NCBI GenBank assembly: GCA_014281115.1
Contig: JACONQ010000006.1
Location: forward strand, 3,472,001 to 3,536,000
From: Laburnicola sp. R22_1
Lineage: Eukaryota > Ascomycota > Dothideomycetes > Pleosporales > Didymosphaeriaceae
DNA: 64,000 nucleotides
Direction of reading: 5' to 3'
Part shown: in pieces, positions 24,814 through 34,836 of the stretch
How the letters are laid out: every line of letters starts with the position of its first letter
How positions within the stretch are numbered: position 1 is the stretch's first letter
Notes under the pieces: generated by a model
The model's input: only the letters and a program-made list of their open reading frames with translations
Told to the model about the DNA's origin: nothing
Databases searched by the model: none
Program-made: the position numbers and the translations under genes

Positions 24814-25010
24814 TGTCGGATTATAGGCATTGGTAGATACATTGGCTGCCTAACGATGCCTAATAGACCGCCTCGATCCTACTTCGGTCCTACTTGGACA
24901 AGAGCATGTACACCTCTGTAGCATCCACATGAAGATAAGAAAAAGAATCAATCTTTAAATGTAATCCGTTTTTAGTTCCTTTCCTTTTACTAGTAAGAGC
25001 CTATCCAACA
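24814..25010 (+). repeat. Copia-2 left LTR
   Basis: 197 bp, TG...CA termini. It differs from the right LTR at nine transitions. Eight have the mutated state (T or A) in this copy, six of them CpA to TpA on one strand or the other. This matches RIP acting more strongly here. Confidence 0.95.
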
Positions 25011-25322
25011 CTGATTAGTGATTGCTTGAGGCAATTACAGATAGCAAGGTAGAAGAGATAGACTGTTAACACCCTAATGTGAGAAATCTTGGGATAAGAC
25101 ATATGTGCTAAGAACAGAGCGAGGCAGAGATAATACGAAGCACTCTTAACCTCCCTCTAAGCTGCTGGTTCAGGCTGATCCGCGGACACAGAGCGCGTTA
25201 GCAACGCATACTAATTTAGTACGAGCGTCTTTAGACAACCTAATTACGTACGACCACAACAAGTGCTAGAAACAACTAACTAGTAAGACAACACTAACAA
25301 CGCGTTAACACACGTTAGCATA

Positions 25323-27480
25323 ATGGCGGATAACTAAAGCAATATAAGCGCTGCAGATGCGGTGGATGTTTAGAATTAGCTGTTTAACGAACTATTAGAG
25401 CACGGCACAAGCGAACGCAAGGAAGCTCCTTCCCTTTAGGCTAAGTTTACTGCTAAGCATCTTATAAGAGACTGTCTATACATAGTCGCGCTCGATATTA
25501 TTAACACATCTCTCTAGGATGTACCCATACTAGTGGATGCAAACGAGACGCACATAACAACCTAGGTTGCTAAGATGGTCCACAACTACAACGTGGTAAT
25601 GGTCTAGGATAATAAGCTTTTTAACGACTACAAAGTGGACTTTAAAGGATGGACAAGAGACCTGTTCCTTAAGGTTAAGCGAAATACTCTAAAGTCTCTC
25701 AAGACCGTGCTACGAAATAGGGGAGTCTACACTGGCAACAACCGCGCTAGGGTAGTAGATTCCCTATACAAGACACTGGCTATAGAAAACCCCCCTAAAT
25801 AGGACCCTGCGGAGTTTTAAGCGATGAAGTTCGACCACTAGTCTAGAGCGTACGAACGCCAAAGGAACACGCAATGGATAACCCCTAAGGCCGAACAACT
25901 ACAGCAGGCTAGCCTAGTAGCTAGTACACGGAAACCGCAATCGCACATGCAGCCACTACTGTCGTAGCAGGTCTTGCAGGGCTTGCAATAAGGCGAGCAG
26001 TACGAAGCAAGGCAAGGCGCTCGAAGCCAGGAGCCACAACTGGTACACTAGAGCCTTAACGGTCCGGAGTTGCCGTACATAAGCGATGCGCTTAGAGGAC
26101 ATCAACCTCGATAACAGTGGGCACAAGGCGACCGATTACAACAATAGCGACCCCAAACTCACACACGACTACTAGCGACCGCGTATCGCGAAATTACGCT
26201 ATTTCTGCAGCAGCCGACAATTGGCATACCCTACAGACTGCCTGAACTTCCCTACGACCCGTACAAGACGCTGCCGCCACGATGGTCACGCAATAACAGG
26301 CTTAACGCTAGCACAATCACGCAATTCTTAAAGATCTGGGATAACAGCAAGAAGTATATAGGGGACGCGTACGATCTCCTGGATAATAAGATTAAGATCT
26401 TCTTCAGCATCTGTTAGCAGGTCAACATTAAAGAGGAAGAGTTTTATGCGGTGTTTCCTTGTATTCTCACCAGACGCGCAGAGATGTTCTACATCCAGGT
26501 TGTATAGAGGGACGACAGCTTCGCTAGTGCGTATATGGCGATTAAGAACCATTTTGACTATGACGTCCACTATTAGCATTACTATACAGACTGGACTACT
26601 ACAAGCTTTGCTCGCACACGAATAGAGAACCCTGAAAAGGGCCTACACGAGGTGTTGCAGATCCTGCTGGATAAGCTGCAGCTGTGCTAACGCGCGCTTG
26701 GGAAGAACTTTAAAGGCGAGGATGCTTTGCGTACGACGGTTATTAATGCGTGCTGTAGAGTTCCTGAACTCGAAATGGCACTGTTTAAGCCAGCCCTAAT
26801 CTGCGAAGGGCTTTTTTCAGACTTATAGTCTGCAATTAAGACGCACCTTGCACGTTAGCACATAACACAAATGCTAATAGGGAGCAATATAGTTATAGAG
26901 GACTAGTACTACCTGGACCGCCGCTATAACGGCAATGGAAGAGATCGAGGGGGATTTAGAGGAGGATTCAGAGGAGGATTTAGAGGCGGAGGTGGATTTA
27001 GTGGTGGATTCTAAGGAGGCTAAGTAAGCAACAGAGGCAGTCAGCGCTTTAATAGCTATAACAGCGCACATAGATTTACACTACGCTGAAAGAAGAAGTG
27101 TTTTATCTGCTAGAAGAAAGGCTGCTAGTTAACTAACCATACGGACGAAGAACGCAAGGCCGCCCACGCATAGTTTTTTTTCGCATGTCACTTTGCGGAC
27201 ACATAACCGCCCGCAGACTTCTCTATGTACCTTGTGGAGTATGAAGGGATTGAACACGCGACCTAGTACAACTAAGAAGGCTAGAGAGAAGAGGAAGCTT
27301 ACAAGGACAAGGACAACAACAATAGCGTTATAGCCGCGTACGTCAAACAACAATTCTTTAAGGAACAATGCCTCGCAGATTAAGCATTCCTGCACCACAT
27401 CTCTGGCGACAACATTTACAGCAGACGTGCACTGTCAACGCCAGCGTCGCAGTTTCTTATTAAGGACTAATACGCGCGAT
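25323..27480 (+). pseudogene. Copia-2 gag, degenerate
   Basis: The structural protein region starts at ATG 25,323 (MADN, then stop) and is broken by many TAG/TAA codons. Near the C-terminus it has a Gly/Arg-rich stretch (26,930-27,010, repeated GGFRGG) and a decayed zinc knuckle, CFIC followed by NHTDEER, at 27,098-27,150. These parts normally bind RNA inside the retrotransposon particle. A long central helical region cannot be aligned reliably. The position between the left LTR and the protease supports the call. Confidence 0.8.
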
Positions 27481-28369
27481 CCGTGTACTAAGGAATCCTG
27501 CCTGATACTGGCGCCGCCAATGTATCTACAGTTGGCAGGGAACAATACCTCGCGCTGACACAAGAAGACCTAACGGTCACAATAGACATATCTACGGCAG
27601 GAAAAGCGTCTATTAAATTCGGCAAGGGCTGTGTTACCGCGTCTATTGGCACCGCGCAGGTCCCTACGGAGATTGGGAAAATCGATTTCAAGGTGCTTAA
27701 AGCGCCCACACCGTTCCTGCTGTGCCTTGCGGATATGGACAGGTTGAATGTCTATTTCAACAACACCATAGATGAGCTCGTACAAGGAGAACACCGCACC
27801 CTAGTGATCCGAAAATGGGGACATCTGTAGTTCCATCTCAATAAGAGAGAGCGCGCAACGATGTTTCTAACAGAGACTGAGTTAAGACGGCTGCATCGCC
27901 GGTTCGGGCACCCAGCTGTCATACAACTCGTCAAGCTATTAAAAAATGCCAGTCACAACAACTTTAAAGAAAGAACTCTTAAGGAAATCACAAAGTTCTG
28001 TTATTATTGTCAACTAAATAGCTCCGCGCCGCGCCAATTTAAGTTCACCCTCAAGGACGACCGCTACTTCAATTACAAAATCCTTGTTAATGTGATGTAC
28101 CTGGGCAACAAGCCCGTACTGCACGTGGTCGATACGTCCACTGCGTTTCAAGGCGCGAAGTTCCTCAGCGCTATTTTAGCCAAGGAGACGTGGAAGGCAC
28201 TACGGATGTTATGGATTAACACCTACTAAAGCCCGCCGGATATTATTACACACAATGTAGGCACTAACTTCGCGAGCGTAGAGTTCTGCGCTAAGGTAAA
28301 GATTATAGGAGTAACGTGTAAACAAGTGCCTACAGAGGCGCACTAGTCTATAGGCAAGACTGAGAGGTA
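27481..28369 (+). pseudogene. Copia-2 protease and integrase, 5' part
   Basis: GILPDTGAANVSTV at about 27,496 holds the aspartic protease D-T-G-A motif. The integrase begins with LHRRFGHP and CYYCQL (27,890-28,020), the H-H-C-C zinc site. The core follows with VVDTSTAFQGAKFLS. The next catalytic block reads THNVGTNF, where Copia relatives have H-D-x-G-T-N-F, so a catalytic Asp is replaced by Asn (G-to-A). The reading stops at the insertion of element C, straight after a K-T-E-R block. Confidence 0.85.
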
Positions 28370-30294
28370 AGTCGGGTGGGGTAGTTTCCGACACCGGGTA
28401 GTTTCCGACAGCCCCGCAATCGCGCTCCCCCACCATGCACGCTGACCGAAAAATAATTCTTACAACCTTAATTCTTTATTAATTTCAATTTTTCCTTTTG
28501 CATCGTTTTCTCTAACTTTAAATAGCTAGATACATAGAAGGAGATGTCTAGAACGCACTTGCAGACCTCAAATCTGGGGTCGCTTTGGCCACTGCTGCTA
28601 CTCGACATAGGGTACTACGCAACACTCTTCGCGGCCGCTTTAATAGTGCCTAACCCCACCTGCATGCCTACAACGGTGCATAGCGGCTTTTAGTTATTTA
28701 AGAAGAGCATCTAGAGCGCTAGATTCTCCGTCAAGAAGCCCTTGGTTACGCGCCAACCTATGCGCAAGTGCGAGCTATCGCAACGGCCGTTCTCAAGCGA
28801 GAGGGTGACTATAAGAACCTGGGGAAGGAGTGGACTAGTCAATTCATGAGACGCCGCCCAGCCATCAAGTCAAAGTTGGGCCGCCGGACTAGCTGGGAAC
28901 GCATAAATGCGGCCACTCCTGAAAGTATCAGGCAAATATTCGACCTGTACGAGACCGTGACCTGGATTCCCCCCCGACACAGGTACAACGCCGACGAGGG
29001 CGGTATCATGGAGGGCTAGGGAGTTAATGGGCTTGTTATAGGCTCCTCGCAAGAGAACCCTAATGCTGTACCAGTTAAGATAATAAATGCCCGTACTTGG
29101 ACCTCTATAGTAGAGTGTATCTCTACGCTCAGCGTCGTTCTTGAACCTTTAGTCATCTTTAAGGCTAAGAGCATCCAGGAGCAGTGGTTTAAGAAGGAGT
29201 TTTTGACTCAACATCCTCGCTGGCATGTTACCTTCTCGCAAAATGGGTGGACAAGTAATGATATTGCTGTCGAGTGGCTGGAGAAGGTGTTCTTGCCCCA
29301 GACTGAGCCTGACGATCCGTCCGAGACACGGTTGCTCATTGTTGACGGCCATGGCAGTCATACCTCGGACGAATTTATGACTGCATGTTACATAAATAAT
29401 GTCCACTTGCTCTTTATCCCTGCCCATACTTCACATATACTCCAGCCTTTAGATCTTGGTTGTTTCTCCAGCCTAAAGGTGGCGTATTGGCGCTTCGTTA
29501 GCGAGTATGGGGCTGAGACAGATGCAACAAAGCTTAGGAAGGCCAAGTTTCTCGAATTTTATGCAGAAGCGCGTAAAATCGGCCTTCGAGAGCAGTATGT
29601 CCAATCTGGGTAGAAAGCAACAGGGCTGTACCCTAAGAACGTGAGGAAGCCCTTGGGTTCTCGCTAGGTAGTGGTGCGCGAACGGCCGTCAACACCACCC
29701 TCTTCTACCAAGGATATCAGGACGCCAAAACGTGGCAGCAATGTTGTAAAGCTATTTTCTGAAAAGAGCTTCTCACCAACTACACGACGATGTGTTCGGC
29801 TTACCGCTAAGGCATTTGACCGTACCTTAATGGAGGTCACCACGAAAAATTATGAGATTGCTTCCTTGCGCGAGCAGGTTAATTAAGCAAATCCGCTAAA
29901 ACGCCGCAAAGTCGCAATTAATCCAAACGAACGCTTCGCAAGTCTTGCAGAAGTTCTCTCGCAGGCTAATCGGGTGCCCTCTCAACGTGTTCGCAAAGTG
30001 AGAAACGCATCGCAGAAGGTCATTATTGTAGAGGAGGAAAGTAGCTCTGAAGAGGAAGCGGAGCAGCTATTAGTTCGACGTTCGGCGCGAGAACGACAAC
30101 GAACACAACAATATCTTAATTGTGATTTAAGCATAGATGAAGAAAGCGATTAAATACTTCGAATACGATTTTTTTATATTTTTACAAATCTATTTGATAA
30201 AGTTGTGAGCATATTCGCAACCCAAGTGGTGGCAGCGGCGAAATTTTGCGGGGTGTCGGAAACTACCCGGTGTCGGAAACTACCCCACCCGACT
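28370..30294 (+). mobile_element. Fot1/pogo-like element C
   Basis: A 1,925-bp element flanked by TA (28,368-28,369 and 30,295-30,296), inserted in the Copia-2 integrase. The inverted termini of about 48 bp begin AGTCGGGTGG. They contain GGTAGTTTCCGACA twice at a 17-bp period (28,380-28,396 and 28,397-28,413). Its transposase is full length but interrupted by nonsense codons. Confidence 0.95.
28534..30153 (+). pseudogene. Element C transposase, nonsense-mutated
   Basis: One uninterrupted frame of 539 codons encodes a Fot1-type DDE transposase with nine stop codons. The start appears lost: ATA stands at 28,534 where ATG fits (TG to TA, RIP type), followed by EGDV, stop, NALADLKSG. A psq-type helix-turn-helix comes first, then a CENP-B-type domain ending WTSQFMRRRP. 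The catalytic residues are intact: YNADEGG, LLIVDGHGSH and LQPLDLGCF, with 35 residues between the last two aspartates. A basic, acidic-spaced tail ends LSIDEESD. Lightly RIP-damaged compared with A and B. Confidence 0.9.
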
Positions 30295-30296
30295 TA

Positions 30297-30800
30297 TTAT
30301 GCGCCCCTACGCCGCGTATGGGATATACTCCATATCGAGCTCGCCAGCACTATGTCCGACAAGGCGATCCTCCAGATGGCTGTAAAAGCCGTTAACGATA
30401 CGGCCGGCCCTGACGGGCTAGTCCCAACTCTGCTGGTCTTTGGGGCGTACCCACGTATGACGACAGAGTCACCACCATCACTATTAATGGTCAAGCGCAG
30501 CGAGGCCATTCAAAAGGCGACGAAAGCCCTGCGCAAGATCGCTGCAGAGCGCCAGGTCGCGGATGCCCTAAACACCTAGAACAGACCTGCTACTAAAGAT
30601 GTACTCGCACTCCCGCTACAAAGCGAGGTTTTAATCTAGAGAGAAAGTGATAGCTAGAACGGCCTGTATAAAATCGCTAGCATAGATGGCTATAACGTTA
30701 CTGTTGACATAATTAATAGTCTAACAACATTTAGATCAACTGTTGTTAAGCCATACTACAGACTAGACCACCTCTGGAGCGACCCTAATGCGCTACACGC
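30297..30800 (+). pseudogene. Copia-2 integrase, 3' part
   Basis: Resumes after element C with YAPLRRVWDILHIEL, AVKAVNDTAGPDGL and LLVFGAYPRMT, the C-terminal integrase block shared by fungal Copia elements. It continues into a linker with stops. Joining it to the 5' part requires removing element C and one TA. Confidence 0.85.
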
Positions 30801-30822
30801 ACTGCATAAGCCACCTGCAGAT

Positions 30823-32498
30823 GTGGAAGTACCTATGGCAGCGCAACTAAGCAAGATAGGCCGTCCTCTAGGATCGAAAAACAAGCGCAAGGCGAATGTG
30901 TATATGACTAAGAAGGAGGAGGCCGACTATAAGCTAGCGATTAAGCTACGCAACGATGGGGTTATCACGACCCTAGGCGCACCCTTTGAGGCGTCCGACG
31001 ATCAAGAGATTAGTGACCTCGTAGGCCGTGGAGTGTTCGAGTTTGAACTGTACGATAAGGAATTGCACGGCGGGATCCAAATTTTCAAATCGCGTCTTGT
31101 ACGAGAGGTTAAAGGAATAACAACTAAGCCCTACGAGAAATCCCGTCTAGTTATCCAAGGCTACCAGGACCACGACAAGGAAGCTATCTTAACACAGTCT
31201 CCAACTATTCAACGCTGTAGCCAGCGTCTGATTATGGCCCTGGCGCCCGTACTTGTACAACGTGAGATGACTGTTGAGCTGCGCGATATAACGCAGGCAT
31301 ACCCTTAAGCGCAGACAAATCTCTAGAGGACGATTCTTGCACATCTCCCCTTAGAACTAGTGTCAAAATATCTGGAAGGCACGCTGCTTCACGTGATCAA
31401 ACCGCTGTATGGGATCGCGGAGGCAGGGGTTCATTGGTGGACAACGTACCACGGACATCACCGTAAGGAATTGGACATGTCAACATCAACGTACGACCCT
31501 TGCTTGTTGGTCACAAACAGGGACGCAGACGCCTTCGGACTCGTTGGCATGCAGACCGACGATACCCTCATGCTTGGGACAGCCGCATTCTCGTCGCTTG
31601 AAGAGAAAAAGCTCGAGGACGCACAGTTCCGATTGAAGCCAAAGACTGTCCTAACGCTAGACGTGCAACTGGACTTTAACGGTTGCACGCTTATAATGGA
31701 AAATGGCGAAGCGATCTTAAACCTTAAGCAGAAGGGACAAGGAGGAAAGATTAAGCTTGTGGACATTAAGGCGCACGATCGCGCGCAATAGTACACAGAA
31801 CAGCGCGCCCGCGGGGCGTACATCGCCTCAACGTGCCAACTAGAGGCTTCTTTCAATTTGTCCGTAGCCGCGCAAGCGCAGCAACCTTCAGATAAGGACA
31901 TTAGGGCGCTCAACAAGCGCCTTAAATGGCAGATAGAGAACCTTAACCGCGGTCTGCGCTACGTACCTGTTGACCTTATTAATGCCAAGTTGATGGTCTT
32001 TATAGACAGCTCATTTGCTAATAACAAGGACTTTAGTTTATAGCTGGGCTTTATATTAATGCTTGTTAATAAGTCTACAGACGTTGATAACACTTTTATA
32101 ATATGTGGCAATGTGATCCACTACAGCTCTACAAAATGCAAACGCGTCACACGAAGCGTACTGGCCTCAGAAATCTATGGCATGGTCAATGGTTTTGACA
32201 TCGGCATCGCTATTGCAACCACCTTGAGGATGATCACAGAACGCCTTAGACTACCTGCAATCCCTTGGTTATCTGCACAGATTCGTACTTGCTGTACGAG
32301 TGTCTAGTGAAGCTTAGGACAACAAAGGAAAAGCGCCTTATGATCGACATCATGGCGTTGCGCCAGTCATATGAGCGTCGCGAGATCACTGAGATCCGCT
32401 GGATTAATGGTGAAGACAATCCTGCGGACGCTTTTACCAAGGCATTACCAAACCGCGCCCTTAAGCACCTTATTAACAGGAATAAGTTGACAGTCTGA
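30823..32498 (+). pseudogene. Copia-2 reverse transcriptase / RNase H
   Basis: RT begins near EISDLVGRGVFE, with the fingers block LVREVKG and KSRLVIQGYQD. It passes LLHVIKPLYGIAEAG and reaches the catalytic MQTDDTLML segment (about 31,550), equivalent to Y-V-D-D. RNase H starts MVFIDSSFANNKD (about 31,995), continues KCKRVTRSVLASEIYG and ends with DNPADAFTKALPNR (about 32,415), the normal Copia C-terminus. Long open stretches remain (161, 143 and 82 codons), but several stops and one apparent frame change near 32,265 make it nonfunctional. Confidence 0.9.
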
Positions 32499-32590
32499 GT
32501 TAAGGGCTGGGTACAGAGGCCAACAGGCTCTGATGTTTGATGCTTTACACACAGTTAATATGGACACACACAGTTACTACTAAGCTATCT

Positions 32591-32603
32591 AGAAAGAAAA
32601 GAT
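32591..32603 (+). other. Candidate polypurine tract of Copia-2
   Basis: The purine-only run AGAAAGAAAAGA lies just upstream of the right LTR, where the plus-strand primer of a retrotransposon is expected. Confidence 0.5.
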
Positions 32604-32609
32604 TTCTAG

Positions 32610-32806
32610 TGTTGGATTATAGGCATTGGTAGATACATTGGCTGCCTAACGATGCCCAATAGGCCGCCTCGATCCTACTTCGGTCCTACTTGGACAAGAG
32701 CATGTACACCTCTGTAGCATCCACACGAAGACAAGAAAAAGAATCAATCTTCAAATGTAATCCGTTTTCAGTTCCTTTCCTTTCACTAGTGAGAGCCTAT
32801 CCAACA
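32610..32806 (+). repeat. Copia-2 right LTR
   Basis: 197 bp, starts TGTTGGATT and ends CCAACA. Less RIP-changed than the left LTR. Followed by the AAAAC target duplication at 32,807-32,811. Confidence 0.95.
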
Positions 32807-32811
32807 AAAAC

Positions 32812-33836
32812 CTTAATACCCTTAGGTGCCCTTATCTATACGGTGTACGGACAACTATATACTTTATTGTAGTACCTTAGGTATATTAATTAAAATAATC
32901 TATAGTTTATTTATTTTATACTATATACTTTCTATATACTTTCTATATACTTTCTATATACTTTCTATATACTTTCTATATACTTTCTATATACTTTCTA
33001 TATACTTTCTATATACTTTTTATATATATTATATACTTTATTATTACTAATTATAATAGTATAACACTAAAATAATAGATATTTTTAATTTATAATTAAT
33101 ATATAATCTAGAAGTACTTATCCTTAATATTATAACTTTAACACTAAATAAAAGATTAACCATAATAGTTCTTACTAAGGTCCTTATATATAAAAGATAG
33201 AGCTTTTTTCTAGTTTATAAATATATATTTTTATTAATTTTTATAATTTTACTTATGAGTAAAATGAGCGTTACTTAGTTAACTCATTTTTTACTCGCTC
33301 ACCTGTTACTCACTCATTCGCTCAGCGATCGCTCATCTTACTTATCCCCCATCACTGGTTACAATGATGCTTATAGGCAAGAGTCTACGGTAATCCTACA
33401 CCGGCCAACGGCAAGACGCGACCTTGCTCCCCACTTAATTCCAGCTGCCCGAAACATCGATCCGATGGGGATCTATGAAGATCATTTTCTGGTATGTAAG
33501 TGAAACCGCAAGCCAATGCGCTCCGTAGATAGCTGTTCGGAACAATAGAGCTTGGTGGAGAATTATCCAAACGTCGGATCAGTGCGAAGGATGCCAAGCT
33601 GTCGCATGACATCAGGCATGGAATGTGCACTCATTGGTCCAGGTACAGGGGAGTATTTTACTTGTTTTAGATGCTGAACCGTGGCATGATCTGTAAAAGG
33701 TTGATAAGTGGACTACATACGGATATAAACGAAGGAATGCATAAATCGGAAGATCTGGCTATGTACCGTTTAACTTAGATGAACAGTTTCTAGCGATTCA
33801 AGTGTTTAGTATACAATCATGATTAAGAGATAAATC
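32812..33836. other. AT-rich tail grading into normal intergenic DNA
   Basis: The first 430 bp is AT-rich and non-coding. After about 33,300 base composition becomes ordinary. A weak minus-strand reading (33,385-33,630) has no recognisable features. The stretch near 33,250-33,340 is rich in short ACTC/GCTC words but no repeat structure was resolved. Confidence 0.5.
32921..33022 (+). repeat. 11-bp tandem repeat (TATATACTTTC)n
   Basis: About nine copies of TATATACTTTC in near-perfect tandem array. No spacers, so it is a minisatellite and not a CRISPR-type array. Confidence 0.9.
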
Positions 33837-34697
33837 TTACGTATTAGGTACATCCTGAACAGCGAGCTCCTCAAGCTTCACTTTCAGTTTCTGCAAGAAC
33901 GCCCCCGTTGTATCCGCGTACGGCGAATTTGTGCCATAACACATGACGCAAATGTCCAGTTCCCTCATCGCATACCTCACTGCCAGATCCGGCCGTCCAT
34001 GCCTCTCCCAACCGGCAGCAGCTTCATGGTACGCCAAGCCTAATGCCTCACCCACAAGGCCCTCTTCCTTCAGGAGTTTCACCAGTTCCATCGCCGCTTT
34101 GGGCACTTGAGATCTCCATTTCTGTTTTCTTCCAACTCGGATTCGTGCGTCCAATTGTATCATGCGCGCTCTGCGTATATCGCTCTCTATAGCGCCATCT
34201 CCGCACGCTGTGCAGGAGCACACGAATCCGTATGCGGAGAGCTTCTCGCGCCGCGAACTGATGATTTGGTAGGGTAGCTCGTAACTGAGCTTGATCTGCG
34301 AATTTGCAGGGATTGCCATAATCGCATGTACAGTGACCTGTGAAAGTCGTGAATTCCAGCCGAAACTGGCGTTGGGGATGCAGGAGTTGTTGAAGCGTGC
34401 AGCGAGTGGCAAAATCGAGGTGCAAGACTCCGTTTGCCAGGCGTTGGAGTTGAAGATGTCAATTACAAGGGCATCGCCTCGATTTTCCGAGTCAAGAGCG
34501 TGCAGGGTCAGGTACTGTTCTTGTTGAGAGCTGGTAAGTTGCGAGAAGGCGGCGATGACGGCCGAGTTTGTGCGGGGCTCGCGCACATGGAAAAGGGGCG
34601 ATTCGGCAAGGATAAGGGTACCCGCTGGGAGGGAGGCGGTCGAGAAGCACCCCAGACCTTCGCCCGGGGAGGGGAGGACGGTATACGAGGCGCTCAT
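33837..34697 (-). CDS. SET-domain protein
   Basis: A SET-domain protein, probably a protein-lysine methyltransferase using S-adenosylmethionine. From the ATG at 34,697 it is 286 residues. The domain begins at once with PGEGLGCFSTASLPAGTLIL (G-x-G start of SET). It continues with LAARFNNSCIPNASFGWN (the R-F-N-H-S-C-x-P-N block, here N for H). SYELPYQIISSRREKL follows, then FVCSCTACGDG, a post-SET Cys cluster. The C-terminal half is helical. The frame is open 36 codons further up to an ATG at 34,805, but homology starts only after 34,697, so I prefer that start. Transposon D ends 139 bp upstream and may have displaced the promoter. Targets cannot be inferred. Confidence 0.8.
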   Translation of the reverse strand: MSASYTVLPSPGEGLGCFSTASLPAGTLILAESPLFHVREPRTNSAVIAAFSQLTSSQQEQYLTLHALDSENRGDALVIDIFNSNAWQTESCTSILPLAARFNNSCIPNASFGWNSRLSQVTVHAIMAIPANSQIKLSYELPYQIISSRREKLSAYGFVCSCTACGDGAIESDIRRARMIQLDARIRVGRKQKWRSQVPKAAMELVKLLKEEGLVGEALGLAYHEAAAGWERHGRPDLAVRYAMRELDICVMCYGTNSPYADTTGAFLQKLKVKLEELAVQDVPNT

Positions 34698-34836
34698 TGT
34701 AATGGTTGAGGCGGCGCGCTCCCGGTCTGTGTTTCTCACGCCTGCGGGAGGGAGCACAAAAGGCTTGGCATATTTGGAGCTGCAGCCTGATCTTTCCACG
34801 ATCATTCATAAACCACAATCTTTGTTCAATGCACTA

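Larger units (their letters stand above)
24814..32806 (+). mobile_element. Copia-2: complete Ty1/Copia element, inactivated
   Basis: Two 197-bp LTRs starting TGT and ending CCAACA bound a plus-strand gag-protease-integrase-RT-RNase H polyprotein, the Copia order. The 5-bp target duplication AAAAC is perfect. The integrase is interrupted by Fot1-like element C (28,370-30,294); removing it leaves an element of about 6.07 kb. Gag and much of pol are littered with TAG and TAA stops. The left LTR shows more RIP-type changes than the right one. The integration site is in AT-rich DNA. Confidence 0.95.

Noticed and set aside
32921..33022. Possible CRISPR-like array
   Set aside because: The repeats are 11 bp with no spacers; a simple minisatellite in a eukaryote.
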